From assembly GCA_947626635.1 (NCBI GenBank), contig CANQSY010000007.1, positions 1 through 43,152 of the forward strand: a DNA stretch of 43,152 nt, written 5' to 3'. The position numbers and the translations under genes are program-made. Shown in pieces: positions 9,101-16,864 of this stretch. Within the stretch, counting starts at the first letter, position 1. Each line of letters starts with the position of its first letter. Source of the stretch: an uncultured Akkermansia sp. Its GTDB lineage: Bacteria; Verrucomicrobiota; Verrucomicrobiia; Verrucomicrobiales; Akkermansiaceae. The notes under the pieces are model-generated. The model was not told the DNA's origin, made no database searches, and saw only the letters and a program-made list of their open reading frames with translations.

Positions 9101-11439
9101 AGACCTGCCTCTATGGTCACATTTCCCCAAAGGTGTGTCCTGTTATAAACACTCGTGTAATTGTCTCCATCCACTGCATAACCGGTGAGGGTCTGCGTAC
9201 CACTGCCTCTTTTCACCAAATTAACGGCATCATTCACCGACGTGCCGAGCCAGAGTCCCGCGACGCTGTAATTAGAGCTATTGTTAATGATCAGGTTCTT
9301 TTTCTCTGATGAAGACGACTTGAACTGACCGGCTCGACCTACTGAAATGTTTCCACGCTCCAACCCACCGATCTCAAGATCACCACCTAGACTCACCTGT
9401 CCGCCCCATTCGGATATCCCCATAGTACCTTTCAAGTTGCCGCCGTTGGTGAGCGTGACCCACTTATTGTTGCTGGCGTCTGCCGTAGCGATGATGACTT
9501 TTGCCCCGCTTTCCCCGGTCAAACTCTGAATCGTGTAGGCCTGACCGTCAAACTGCACCGTGCCGGAATCAATTTTCAGATCGGTCGCGCTGAAGAGATT
9601 TCCGTCTATTAAAAACTTTTTATTATGATCCTCACTTGCGTCATATGCTCCTTTGAAAATGATCGTATCTGCATTCGCCACTGAAATACCCAGACCTACC
9701 CCCTCGCCAAGGGTACCAGTTTTCAACCATGTAAACGCATCGCTGTTGCTGGCGTCCACGTCAACAGTAAGCCACACCGTATCCGCCTCTGTCTCCTCAG
9801 ATTTGCTGAAGTTCAACTGACCCGTCAACGCTCCCTGCACATGCATGTCCTTACCCAGCACGACATTGGCAGCTGCGCTTGAACCACCCTGCAGACTTTC
9901 CTTCACGGTGGTCGCAACCTCAAAGGTCGTTGTGGTGGAATCAGCCAATGACAATGTTCCTTCTACCTCTAGCGTATGATCATCGGAGCCTTTGAAGCTG
10001 TAATCGCCTCCGGTCACCTGCATGTCATCCGTGATTACCGAGGAAGTGATATTGACTGTTTTTTGCACTGCGTCCGCGCCAAACACGACGCTGGAGCCAT
10101 TCTCCCACGTACCCCCAGTAAACGATTCTTCTTCACCCCAGGTGTCTTTCGTGCCGCTCCATGTGAGTGTCGATAGAGCAGTCGTTAATTGCCCGTTCTC
10201 CTGAAGTTTCCACTTACCAGCAACTCCGGTGAAGGAGATCTTTTCATGCCAGTCGTTGTACCATTCAGCAGTCGATGTAAAAAGCTGAAGACCCTCTAAT
10301 GATGAAAATTCAATACCGCTCAAGTCGATGACCAACGATCCACTTCCGGAAAAATCCGAGAAAGTCAATTGACCATCTTCGGCCAATTTCAACGTAGCAG
10401 TTCTGTTGAGCACAACCGTGTTTGCCGTCAACGTATTCCCCCCAATATCCCATGAAGCCCCTTCTTCCAACGTGAGCGTCCCAATCGCTCCTGAAAGCTC
10501 CGTCACGCTAAAGTTTGCAGACGCAGCAAGAGTAAGTGACGCATTGTCGGCAAACTCCAGCTTGCCTTGCATGTCGCCACCACCCAATGTGTAAGTCTTA
10601 TTCGAACCTCCGAGCTTTACTACGGTTTTTTCTGTGCTGTTGAGTTTGCCCAACACACCGCCTCCCTCCAATGCCAGTGTACCGCCGTTATCCGTCCATA
10701 TATTTGCAATTTTAGAAAAATCTAATGTCTTATTTGCACCCTTTACTTCTCCTTTAATGGTGAACGTGCCTTTTTCGGAGGCAATTTTTGCATCTTCAAT
10801 CAACTCAAGATATCCCGTTGTCGTAATATCTACTTGATAGGCTAGTGCTGCATTTACAGCCGTGCCCAATACTTCATCACTTATAGAGGACCCTCCCAAG
10901 TGGAAGTTAGTCGAAATGTTCGTTGCCTGAGTAACGCGGAAGAATGCTTGCGCTGCACCATTCACGTACAAATCCTTAATATTATTGAACGCAGCTCCAT
11001 CATCGTTATCGCCCTCGAAAGAAAATCGCGCAGGTCCGGTAAGCCACACTCCATCAAAATTACTCAATTTTAAACGCAAGCCCCCCTTAGAAGTCTCCCA
11101 TGAACCACCCTCTATTTTGATGCTTGTGCTGTCGTTACCTGAAAGCGTGTAGCCTTGACTCGTATTGTCAGCAAATTTTATTGCAGGCAGCGTAATCACC
11201 GTATCAGTACTGTATGCTGCCTCCTTCTTTCCCTCGTTAAGTGTGTCGTCCGTCGCCCACCCATCCGTGTCCGGCCAGGAAGGCTCCTCCGCATTCGCCC
11301 GCTGACTCGCGATGAGGAACACCGCGGCGATGCCTGAGGCGGAGGCAATGGTGGTGGGGATGGTGGCAGCGGGCAGAGCTACCGCAGCAAGGCAAGCCAG
11401 GAGAGCCTTGCGAAGACCCGAAGGAAGATGCAGTTTCAT
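115..11439 (-). CDS. Giant autotransporter (type Va-like) adhesin: long N-terminal signal region, about 3400-aa beta-helical repeat passenger, C-terminal autotransporter beta-barrel
   Basis: Single 3774-aa ORF. N-terminus MKLHLPSGLRKALLACLAAVALPA...RANA is an extended signal sequence. Passenger has repetitive G/T/S/L-rich PATR-like repeats (e.g. VVKDGTGKLVLTGKNG). The last ~280 aa are barrel-like (LVHAWINGEGAYRKLDADGFAPGYTVNSWGGTVGMD...) and end in F (TAGYRISF). Confidence 0.93.
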   Translation of the reverse strand: MKLHLPSGLRKALLACLAAVALPAATIPTTIASASGIAAVFLIASQRANAEEPSWPDTDGWATDDTLNEGKKEAAYSTDTVITLPAIKFADNTSQGYTLSGNDSTSIKIEGGSWETSKGGLRLKLSNFDGVWLTGPARFSFEGDNDDGAAFNNIKDLYVNGAAQAFFRVTQATNISTNFHLGGSSISDEVLGTAVNAALAYQVDITTTGYLELIEDAKIASEKGTFTIKGEVKGANKTLDFSKIANIWTDNGGTLALEGGGVLGKLNSTEKTVVKLGGSNKTYTLGGGDMQGKLEFADNASLTLAASANFSVTELSGAIGTLTLEEGASWDIGGNTLTANTVVLNRTATLKLAEDGQLTFSDFSGSGSLVIDLSGIEFSSLEGLQLFTSTAEWYNDWHEKISFTGVAGKWKLQENGQLTTALSTLTWSGTKDTWGEEESFTGGTWENGSSVVFGADAVQKTVNITSSVITDDMQVTGGDYSFKGSDDHTLEVEGTLSLADSTTTTFEVATTVKESLQGGSSAAANVVLGKDMHVQGALTGQLNFSKSEETEADTVWLTVDVDASNSDAFTWLKTGTLGEGVGLGISVANADTIIFKGAYDASEDHNKKFLIDGNLFSATDLKIDSGTVQFDGQAYTIQSLTGESGAKVIIATADASNNKWVTLTNGGNLKGTMGISEWGGQVSLGGDLEIGGLERGNISVGRAGQFKSSSSEKKNLIINNSSNYSVAGLWLGTSVNDAVNLVKRGSGTQTLTGYAVDGDNYTSVYNRTHLWGNVTIEAGLLELTGAETTIEGDVTVEQANLNESFVVTKGLLINAATTIKGKLDVEGNWALYNGLTLSKGGKISGTFHVAWANSSLTLGGDLEVGDLHRGTAQNKPAGQVRHISRTGEQNVYILFSEAAGSNVSNLNSMYDAFAPKGSEQVGDGVGYGIAGKGEESNVTLSLANKAETGYDFKIREAKVTLDGGTEKSFTIGTKGIEGVEGTLKMLELVDSTLVLGDHTLTAGTLSVGGTTGSTISLNMGEHAEGVLTLTGLEFDEGGSVETLTIQLTDYTFGDAHDSFLLFGGDDLSWLADKTGMFTFVDQSGKTITNVTLNADGTLTWTEIEQGLFWGKGGGEHTTLTLGTGGNQWSEEAGKSGEGEWEQSKNVYLEAESGAVEVTVAENATMANLTIREGATYNFSGSQPLEVTGSLTLNTDVNFKSGLTVSAKQLVVNAGDITFENGLTLSNGTEATGITLNGGSITFSGGTVNMGDGDITNTQGIDIVSGTVTIGSGVTATNLGFVRLGNGGTLVLEVLPGTVHPVYGVSLGDGQGYSGKLVYKGLSGELACGFLPGATYRLGELELDGSTLQFNGTSTSNYGNLQKVLAITLKNNSKLTLHCQNTPFVSEQLINVESGSSIEISGSSSTDTAYAVFANGQDVHLAGSGRGGAGALIFSATNTHSANTWVDLFLDADATVSVTGDNLKFYSLLSSADNTTRTFTKKGTSSLIFAGKNTSGNYQGNFGEHVAFDIQEGTIVLSTNSGADATQSYTLTEKLSSAEGASLELDATAIEKNAGKTVTLDLSGDTSQFKGTLAVKTRATLNLSSTNFAGTLDLKTDGTVVLKENTKIAAMKGTGGTLEIAGGKAVTVSSIKDSLSLHTLKLGEQAQAGQLTLTDGSITITDGMSWESGSSITLSAKGQQILLGERLSFTGASKNNQLAIQFGTSYLEGVERGSFQIFGEHWNKDWHDYFKFVVSDDTEDKYQGITIDDNGYLTWTGPEPGENLYWGKGEGDLTKLTLGDGGGAWSNESGKAGDVMWAANKNVHLEAESGSIAVTVGEHATMNNLTVAASAQDSPAYTFSGGKSVTVTGNMSVGERTTLTLSAATLTVDGNLEIASGAKVFVSGSNSFGSLSGAGTLSSFACTVSLGSDSSIGTLDVSWGAKIELGGDLTVKAMAFNNNSKGITFSKKQGTTRDVFLVLNSNDKEMFTNGAYGDDTKLVLNWHDSDSEFSKGHFTFDGVGLKKKGTNIITLDSSDIGAEKDVPTSGWWSIQALVVDEGGLILKHGATLAAQLEVNGTSSLDVDGSTYDVTVGGTATSASDAKVNVKAGSLVLNGKATLSGTTELSGGSMTVAGENSTISNLVVTGGSLTINANTEISQITGSGSLTTLTLGADANLTVGSGKLKGTTIDASEGGGSLTLTMTAEGENLDFTELTLGVDGKLSITLEGYDTWHNAGQTTYQLFSQTDFETLWEKLGASASGKTWKDFFDIEVESSDSLLEWNLDEQGMLTFSEIEGSIWTGEGNGTWSAGGDWKEGEEPADDTPVVFTDKAEKKNVVLDGPIQSGDVKVKSGAYTFQGDGVGDDSLTSSGKLEVSEGASLDMQVKGSFAGGIVLGGDLKLNADVTVGDEGKIEFNGGQLALGDDVTSANDWNDKVDAKNSSGPLRVDVGTNNLSWGENGNSATGGVELGLTNGMEKDGAGEFDLAWSDTDGEHGGGITVKDGVLGLNVGGSATLSGKVTGDGTLKVADGEVTLSNEGNDVKNIEVAGGATLKGSANGALGTADTTITLQEGSTLAGADGAAVTGTVDVKGSASMGGKMSIDGVLKAEGTDTVLTAKEGADLTISGGLTEYKGSLSTETDSQWTLSGGDSEIATNMGGEGSYHFASEKETTMSGVVSDSASVVKDGTGKLVLTGKNGTTGALGATEAGSRIELGALGQQAQWAGTTAQGAGDIYLRNVTLTGEKGFTTKGTGKIYVDTAAAGSAARAATPQGGIVNVNGMEAEKLDGIMINEYGKLTGLTGTYETSSDKKLTLTFTESNLNTAGGEDYLIESEGATITINSADGVTLNFSNSAFFRALKDAINGGKETRLHVLENGTLHFGETFDASELMYAGQGAAQMLQMLGLAKDGVKADGGDIVLQGELRLDDVYFVTKGGDATEANVADLADKRAVLVDEGQNLDVTVTGEDGVLHNLVGGEGSGLTLHADASGKVALNNTYDPVNDERLTPGQKEKAAGMDTLFEGSITSTNVDVEKTGAGTLTVGGDYKVENNTTTITDGALVLNGDTNTLKDVVFNQADDATGEEKREFAVGGRQTTVGSINDDDVTGGENKVEVSSGGNLTLTGKSGLGNTEITGDGSGSVTLDGGGASLELNGTGATVDENGKITGAQLSGVDVNLTNGGKLTVGDEAGMDAGVVTVDGELDVGSGAANHVDALAGSGTLKSADGGALTVGGGSFSGTLGMSDTASSAGTLAVADGASFTLDNAKSDDGAEWDVKVGDDSELTIDVSEMEDGSKLTLGNVDLGNGKTTVNYGEKGYSSDVVSGTIIGAQGSNGTIDFHSDSVMSEGQSLTTNFTVGDVKGDKQQFARDHVTFSGLDGFLNDHNITVDEDGKITVGATAAKENPFERTLPNMEKNSHAGAVMVWDSIKDKRDTLNLFFNALLNPKSDYARMIFGLVEMLDNNEKEGLEKALASIAGSSISTLGPALSEDLHRQLTTIRNRTTTMANELRYDGYDEFPLVHAWINGEGAYRKLDADGFAPGYTVNSWGGTVGMDMDVAAGTTIGLALTAMYGDLKTDSADMGKGDMDTAYVSAFARTSSGPWTHTFIVSGGLADIKLNRTVNYGSGSYTTKGDTDGYAVGALYEIGYTKLMNEAGTLAMQPVINVEVRHAAVKGYKEKGSDAGLQVDDIDQTTVTLGVGARMQAALGANAWNRYSIFEGRVLLKTDLGDRSGTANNAIIGSKNFAEVESAEVGAVGIEIGAGLSIPLGADLGTFFLDGSVEWRTGQTSFDATAGYRISF
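118..965 (-). other. Autotransporter beta-barrel domain within the giant ORF
   Basis: Alternating amphipathic strands from LVHAWINGEGAY to the terminal aromatic-ending strand FDATAGYRISF. Confidence 0.8.
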
Positions 11440-11482
11440 TGCTTGAAAATACTAAGAAATGAAGGGACCGTCGAATTAGAAG

Positions 11483-11530
11483 CTCTGTCGCCGGACAGAG
11501 TACAACTTCTTCCACGATTCCGACAGTATA
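11483..11530 (-). promoter_or_regulatory. Putative 5' UTR hairpin and -10 element of the autotransporter gene
   Basis: Minus-strand -10 TATACT (plus AGTATA 11525-11530) with TTGCGC about 18 nt upstream. Downstream is a perfect 7-bp hairpin CTCTGTC-N4-GACAGAG (11483-11489/11494-11500), inside the inferred ~80-nt leader. Confidence 0.45.
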
Positions 11531-11742
11531 TCTCTTTTGGAAAGCTGTGCGCAAGAAAAAAATTGCACTTTTTTGAAAAAAATATTCTTATGCCGGCGCG
11601 ACCTTTTTTTCTTGAAAGGAATCCCTGCTGCAGCGCTCCCTACTTTCTCTTCACATTGAATTGGAAATCAGTCTCCAACGACTTTCCCTCCCCGCCACAT
11701 CATTCCAAAAGAGGTGTACAAACCCCGGACGCCTCCGCGCCT

Positions 11743-11984
11743 ATTTACAAATTACGTTGACTCACCGCCGCCGCATTGACTCAGCACCGCCGCATCGGCG
11801 CTGAGCCCTTCGGGCAACGCTTTCGCGTTGTCCAAGCCCACTCCGATCCCCCGGGGACTTTGCCTATTTACAATTTACGATGTGGATGCTAGCGCGCTGC
11901 GCGCGGGGAGGCAAAGCCGCCTGTGAAGCGCATGAGATATGGGTTCAATGATCGCGGAGAGGATTTTATGGGGACACGTGCTGC
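11743..11984. repeat. Intergenic mosaic of dispersed short repeats (ATTTACRA motif, double hairpin, GATATGGGTT...TTTTATGGGGAC motif)
   Basis: Shares blocks with 19660-19970 and 26890-27330: 'tatttacaatttacga', 'gcccttcgggcaacgctttcgcgttgtcc', 'gatatgggttcaatg...attttatggggac'. Confidence 0.7.
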
Positions 11985-11997
11985 GAGCAGGGAGACT

Positions 11998-13122
11998 TCA
12001 AAAGCTCGTGGGGTAGCGGAACAGATCGCCCCGGAAGTTGCGCAGGAGAAGTTTGCCATCCTCCTCGCCGACGACGTAGTGCGGGTTAAGAGGAATTTTT
12101 CCTCCGCCACCGGGGGCATCGATAACAAACTGAGGGACTGCATAGCCGCTGGTGTAACCACGCATGGCGGCAATCATGTCCACGCCGACGTGAGGGTCCG
12201 TTCGGAAGTGACGCGTACCCGGGACGGGGTCGCACTGGTAGAGGTAATAAGGACGGACCCGGCACTGCAGGAGACGATGAGCTAGCGCCAGTTGCACCTC
12301 CGTCCTGTCGTTGACCCCGCGCAGCAGGACGCTTTGATTTCCGAGGGGCAGCCCATGGTCCACGAGCAGGCCGAGAGCTCGCTGCGCCTCGCTACCAAGC
12401 TCGCGGGGATGATTACAATGGATGGAAACAAAAAGCGGTGCGTGACGACGCAGGGTGGCGCATAAGTGCGGCGCAACACGACGGGGCAGCATAATAGGCA
12501 CCCGGGTTCCCAAGCGCAGCAGCTCAACGTGCGGAATGGTACGCAGGTCGCTCAGCATGGCGTCCAGTCGCTCGTCAGCAAGCAAAAGAGGGTCTCCGCC
12601 GGAGAGAAGAACATCGCGCACCTCGGTGTGCTCGCGCAGGTAAGCCAGGACGGCCTCCCAATCAATGTGTCGGCCATGTCCGGCGGCTCCTGAAACAATC
12701 CTCGAGCGCGTGCAGTAACGGCAATACGTGGAGCAGCGATCCGTCACAATGAGCAACACGCGGTCCGGGTAGCGGTGAACAAGACCCGGGACTTTCTCGT
12801 CGCGTTCCTCGGCACACGGATCACGCATTTCCTCCGGGTGAGTCTCCAGCTCTTCAGAGCGAGGAATAACCTGCAGCCGCAGGGGATCCGCCGGGTCTGC
12901 CGGATCCATGAGACTGAGAAAATGCGGGGTGACACAGACATCAAGACGTCTGCCGACTCCGCGCAGGGCACGCCGTTCGGACTGCGTGAGATTCAGGACA
13001 CGTTGCAGATCATCCTCTGAACGGCAGCAGTGCTGCAACTGCCACGTGGGGTCGTACCACTGCTCGGCAGAAGCGCCCCAAAGAGCGGCGAGAGGAGGAG
13101 GCTTGGGGAAAGAGCTGCTCAT
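11998..13122 (-). CDS. kamA: KamA family radical SAM protein (lysine 2,3-aminomutase-like)
   Basis: Radical SAM motif DRCSTYCRYCTRS; PLP-lysine motif FVIDAPGGGGKIPLNP; YLYQCDPVPGTRHFRTD. Start chosen at internal Met (MSSSFPKPP) of ORF 11998..13170. Confidence 0.88.
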   Translation of the reverse strand: MSSSFPKPPPLAALWGASAEQWYDPTWQLQHCCRSEDDLQRVLNLTQSERRALRGVGRRLDVCVTPHFLSLMDPADPADPLRLQVIPRSEELETHPEEMRDPCAEERDEKVPGLVHRYPDRVLLIVTDRCSTYCRYCTRSRIVSGAAGHGRHIDWEAVLAYLREHTEVRDVLLSGGDPLLLADERLDAMLSDLRTIPHVELLRLGTRVPIMLPRRVAPHLCATLRRHAPLFVSIHCNHPRELGSEAQRALGLLVDHGLPLGNQSVLLRGVNDRTEVQLALAHRLLQCRVRPYYLYQCDPVPGTRHFRTDPHVGVDMIAAMRGYTSGYAVPQFVIDAPGGGGKIPLNPHYVVGEEDGKLLLRNFRGDLFRYPTSF

Positions 13123-13197
13123 TGTCCGGTGAGGGGAGGCGCACATGCGCAAGCTGAGGGTATACCTCAACGACTAAAAAGTCAAATCTGCATCATG

Positions 13198-13425
13198 TCA
13201 CGCCTGTTCGGCAAAGGGAGGTCCCTCGCCCGCCTCATCAATGCAGCGCACGAGCTCAAACAGATCCAGAGAGTGTTGTTCCGGTTTCTCGACGAAATCA
13301 AGAAATTCCTCGATGGCGCCGGAAATCACATGGGTACGTGTGGCGGATTCTCGTGCCCGGATATTTTCCTGGAGACGGTGAAATTGAGCTGCCGAGCAAC
13401 GGAAGGTTATCGATTTTTGTTTCAT
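13198..13425 (-). CDS. Small ribbon-helix-helix-like protein (75 aa), possible regulator
   Basis: MKQKSITFRCSAAQFHRLQENIRARESATRTHVISGAIEEFLDFVEK: N-terminal strand followed by two helices in RHH-like order. A -10 TATACT (plus AGTATA 13434-13439) lies 8 nt upstream of the ATG. Confidence 0.5.
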   Translation of the reverse strand: MKQKSITFRCSAAQFHRLQENIRARESATRTHVISGAIEEFLDFVEKPEQHSLDLFELVRCIDEAGEGPPFAEQA

Positions 13426-13602
13426 GGCGCATCAGTATAATTCTAACGACATGAATAAGAAAGGAAGTTCTTTTGTCCTACAAAAAACAGAAGAAACGCC
13501 GGTAGAGTCGCGTCCGAATCACGGGTCCCGTACTCCCGTCCCCCCTACTCCCTCCCAGCAAACAGGAAAGACGCGGGGCGGCAAAGGGACGACGGAATAG
13601 CC

Positions 13603-14685
13603 TCACTCGCCGAGCACAGAAGCCAGCGCTCCCGCCACCGCGCTGAAGGCGGCCGACACCTGACTCTTTCCCGGGTCCTGCAACGCAATGGGTTTGCCTG
13701 CATCCCCTGCTGCCCGTGTATCGATATCCAACGGTATTTTGCCCAACAGGGGCACGCCGAGCTTCTGCGCCTCCGCCTCGCCTCCGCCTTCTCCGAAAAT
13801 GTGGTAGATAAGTCCGTCGCTCGGACACACAAAGTAGCTCATGTTCTCAATAATGCCGAGGATCGGGGTCTGCACGCGGTTGAAGAGACCGACGGCTTTC
13901 CGCGCATCAATGAGAGCAACCTCCTGCGGCGTCGTCACGATAACGGCTCCCGCGAGATCAACGGTTTGCACAATGGTGAGCTGGATGTCGCCTGTTCCCG
14001 GCGGCAGGTCCAAAATCAGGAAATCGAGACCGCCCCAATCCACATCGCGCAGAAATTGCTGAACATATCGCGTAGCGAGCGGACCGCGCACAGCCACCGG
14101 CGCATCTTCATCCACCAACAGACCCATGGAAAGCAGCTTGATTCCCGCCGTCTCCACGGGTAAAAATTGCTCCTTCTCGCTGCAGCCGGGTCGCTCCTTC
14201 GTCCCAAACATCAATGCCATGCTCGGTCCGTAGATATCCAGGTCCAGCAGCCCTGTCCTGTACCCCAATCGTGCGAGAGCCACAGCGAGGTTAGCGGATA
14301 CGGTGCTCTTACCTACACCGCCTTTGCCTGAAGCGACGGCAATAACGTGTTTCACGCCGGGGACGGACGATTTCCAGTCCGCCGGATTATCCGTCGCACC
14401 CGGCTTCTTCTGAGTCTGTGGGGCATGATGCTCGATGTTGACATCGAGTTTTTTCACTCCCGGAAGCTCCTTCACCGTGCCCATCACGCTCTCGTAGATG
14501 TAGCGCGGCACATCGGAGTTGGCGCTCTCGACCACGAGATCGACAACGACCTCTCCCTCCGCGCTCACCCGCACATCCCTGACAAGACCGAAGGACACAA
14601 TGTCACGCGAAAATCCGGGGTATTTCACGGTGGTGAGGGCAGCGCGTACAAGCGCAGACGTCAGAGGAGGAGGTTCAGTTGTCAT
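13603..14685 (-). CDS. mrp: Mrp/ApbC-family iron-sulfur cluster carrier P-loop ATPase
   Basis: GKGGVGKSTVSANLAVALARLGYRTGLLDLDIYGPS; DFLILDLPPGTGDIQLT; N-terminal MIP18-like domain (RAALTTVKYPGFSRDIVSFGLVRDV). Start at MTTEPPPL, trimmed from ORF 13603..14859. Confidence 0.93.
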   Translation of the reverse strand: MTTEPPPLTSALVRAALTTVKYPGFSRDIVSFGLVRDVRVSAEGEVVVDLVVESANSDVPRYIYESVMGTVKELPGVKKLDVNIEHHAPQTQKKPGATDNPADWKSSVPGVKHVIAVASGKGGVGKSTVSANLAVALARLGYRTGLLDLDIYGPSMALMFGTKERPGCSEKEQFLPVETAGIKLLSMGLLVDEDAPVAVRGPLATRYVQQFLRDVDWGGLDFLILDLPPGTGDIQLTIVQTVDLAGAVIVTTPQEVALIDARKAVGLFNRVQTPILGIIENMSYFVCPSDGLIYHIFGEGGGEAEAQKLGVPLLGKIPLDIDTRAAGDAGKPIALQDPGKSQVSAAFSAVAGALASVLGE

Positions 14686-14692
14686 AAGTATC

Positions 14693-15553
14693 TTAATGTT
14701 GCGATGGAGAAGAAAACCATTTCCACGGCATGAGCACGCCTTCCACGCAGAACACCACACCCGTGCAACACGCCCGGAACACCTGCACCGCCGGACGTAG
14801 CACGCGGTGCAGCCCCCCCCAACGGTCGTAGAGCAGGCTGAGCACCACAATGGACGCAATGCTGTAAAACTTCACGTCAATCCCCATGTGCCAGTGAACT
14901 CCCCAGTGCTCCAATCCCATCTCTGTACACAGCGCCAACCCCACAAAGCCTACCAGCAGGAAGGCCGTGAACTTGAGGACAGGGTAGCGCTCGATGAGTC
15001 CTATACACCATCCCGCCACGACCCGCAGCGCCGCTATCCCGATAAACACTCCCACGCAGACTACCCAGATGTGCAGATGCTCAGGTATCTCTCCCACGCC
15101 GTTCACCATGCCCACCGCCGCCACCACATTGTCCAGCGAGAGCGACAAATCCATGAGCTCAATGCTGCAAACCGTCGCGAGAAAGCCTTTCCCTGCCGTG
15201 TGCGTTGCCAGGTCCTCCCTCTTACGACGGGCCGGGTGCAGCTGCAGGTGAGCACAAGCAAGGTAAATCAGGTAGAGGGCGCCCAACCACTTGACCCACA
15301 CATTGTGCATGAGCCAGGCAACCAGCGCCAGAGCTATGCCGCGGAAGAGATAGGCCCCTAACAGACCCCAGCGCAACGCCGCCTTCTGCTGGCGTTTGGG
15401 GAGATGCGAAGCCATCGCCGCTATCCCCAGCGCGTTGTCCACCGACAGCAACCCCTCGATGAGCACCAGACCCACAACGACCTTTCCACTCGCGCTCAAA
15501 AAGGCCGACATGTTCTCAATACCTGCCCACGTCGCTATGTCTGCCATCGGCAT
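14693..15553 (-). CDS. TerC-family integral membrane protein
   Basis: [23 protein letters not shown]...; [19 protein letters not shown]: duplicated S-x-DN TerC motifs in TM segments. Start moved to MPMADIATW, just downstream of a promoter. Confidence 0.87.
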   Translation of the reverse strand: MPMADIATWAGIENMSAFLSASGKVVVGLVLIEGLLSVDNALGIAAMASHLPKRQQKAALRWGLLGAYLFRGIALALVAWLMHNVWVKWLGALYLIYLACAHLQLHPARRKREDLATHTAGKGFLATVCSIELMDLSLSLDNVVAAVGMVNGVGEIPEHLHIWVVCVGVFIGIAALRVVAGWCIGLIERYPVLKFTAFLLVGFVGLALCTEMGLEHWGVHWHMGIDVKFYSIASIVVLSLLYDRWGGLHRVLRPAVQVFRACCTGVVFCVEGVLMPWKWFSSPSQH

Positions 15554-15560
15554 GCCGCGT

Positions 15561-15589
15561 ATTCTACCACGTCCTCTTCTTTTCTGCAA
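15561..15589 (-). promoter_or_regulatory. Sigma70-like promoter of terC-like gene (TTGCAG-N17-TAGAAT, 7 nt before ATG)
   Basis: Reverse complement reads TTGCAG aaaagaagaggacgtgg TAGAAT acgcggc ATG. Confidence 0.65.
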
Positions 15590-15597
15590 GTCTGCAC

Positions 15598-15626
15598 TTG
15601 AAGAAACAGCCGCCCTGTGCTACAAT
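15598..15626 (+). promoter_or_regulatory. Sigma70-like promoter of trpB (TTGAAG-N17-TACAAT)
   Basis: TTGAAG aaacagccgccctgtgc TACAAT, about 31 nt before the ATG at 15658. Confidence 0.55.
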
Positions 15627-15657
15627 CCGCCGCGCCAAGGTCCTTTTTCCCTGTTGT

Positions 15658-16851
15658 ATGGATACGATTCCTCACACGTCACGTCCGGGATACTTCGGCG
15701 AATTCGGCGGTCGCTTTGTTCCGGAAACGCTCATGCCTCCCTTGCTGGAGGTGGAGGAGGCACTGACCTCCATCCTCCCGTCCGAAGCCTTCCGGAATGA
15801 GCTGCAGGAATTACTCGCCGAATACTGCGGACGTCCCACTCCCATCACTCTATGCAAGAACCTCTCCGCTGAACTTGGATTCGAACTCTTCCTCAAGCGC
15901 GAGGACCTCCTGCACACCGGGGCCCACAAAATCAATAACGCGCTCGGGCAAGCCCTCCTCGCCCGCATGATGGGCAAATCCCACGTCATCGCGGAAACGG
16001 GCGCCGGTCAACACGGCGTGGCCACAGCCACGGCCGCCGCCAAGTTCGGTATGCGCTGCACGGTTTTCATGGGCGCCAAAGATGTGGAGCGCCAAGCTCC
16101 CAACGTCCAGCGCATGAAACTCCTCGGCGCTCAGGTCGTGGCCGTGCAGAGCGGCTCCTGCACCCTCAAGGACGCCATCAATGAAGCGCTGCGCTACTGG
16201 ATTTCCCATCAGGCCGATACGATGTACGTCTTCGGCACGGCTGCCGGACCCCACCCCTTCCCTACCCTCGTGCGCGAGCTGCAAAAGGTGATCGGCACCG
16301 AGGCCCGTGAGCAGATGCTGACCCGCGTCGGAACCCTGCCGGACTACGTTGTGGCCTGCGTCGGCGGCGGCTCGAATGCCATCGGCATGCTGCATCCTTT
16401 CATCCACGACAAACAGGTCAGACTCGTCGGTGTAGAAGCCGGAGGCACCGGTGAGCCCGGCTGCGAAAACTCCGCTGCCATCAATCTCGGCACACCGGGC
16501 GTGCTCCACGGCGCACGCATGAACCTCCTCCAAACGCCCGATGGCCAGATCTGCGAGTCGTCCTCCATTTCCGCCGGTCTCGATTACCCCGGAGTCGGTC
16601 CGGAACACGTCCACCTCCACCACACCGGAAGAGTCCTCTACTCCATAGCCTACGACCACGAAGCGCTGGATGCCTTTCGTCGTCTCTCGCGGGCGGAAGG
16701 CATTATCCCCGCGTTGGAGAGCTCGCACGCTCTCGCGTGGGTCCTGCGCGAAGCGAACTCGATTAAGCCGGATTCTCGCGTACTGGTGAATCTCTCCGGA
16801 CGCGGCGACAAGGACCTTGCGCACGCCCTTCACTACATCGATCTCGACTGA
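15658..16851 (+). CDS. trpB: Tryptophan synthase beta chain
   Basis: [76 protein letters not shown]. Start at [12 protein letters not shown] rather than the ORF start 15598. Confidence 0.97.
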   Translation: MDTIPHTSRPGYFGEFGGRFVPETLMPPLLEVEEALTSILPSEAFRNELQELLAEYCGRPTPITLCKNLSAELGFELFLKREDLLHTGAHKINNALGQALLARMMGKSHVIAETGAGQHGVATATAAAKFGMRCTVFMGAKDVERQAPNVQRMKLLGAQVVAVQSGSCTLKDAINEALRYWISHQADTMYVFGTAAGPHPFPTLVRELQKVIGTEAREQMLTRVGTLPDYVVACVGGGSNAIGMLHPFIHDKQVRLVGVEAGGTGEPGCENSAAINLGTPGVLHGARMNLLQTPDGQICESSSISAGLDYPGVGPEHVHLHHTGRVLYSIAYDHEALDAFRRLSRAEGIIPALESSHALAWVLREANSIKPDSRVLVNLSGRGDKDLAHALHYIDLD

Positions 16852-16864
16852 CCTTTTCCCTCCC

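Noticed and set aside
13141-13190. Palindromic operator upstream of kamA (tgagg-gtata-cctca)
   Set aside because: Arms only 5 bp; too weak to claim without comparative data.
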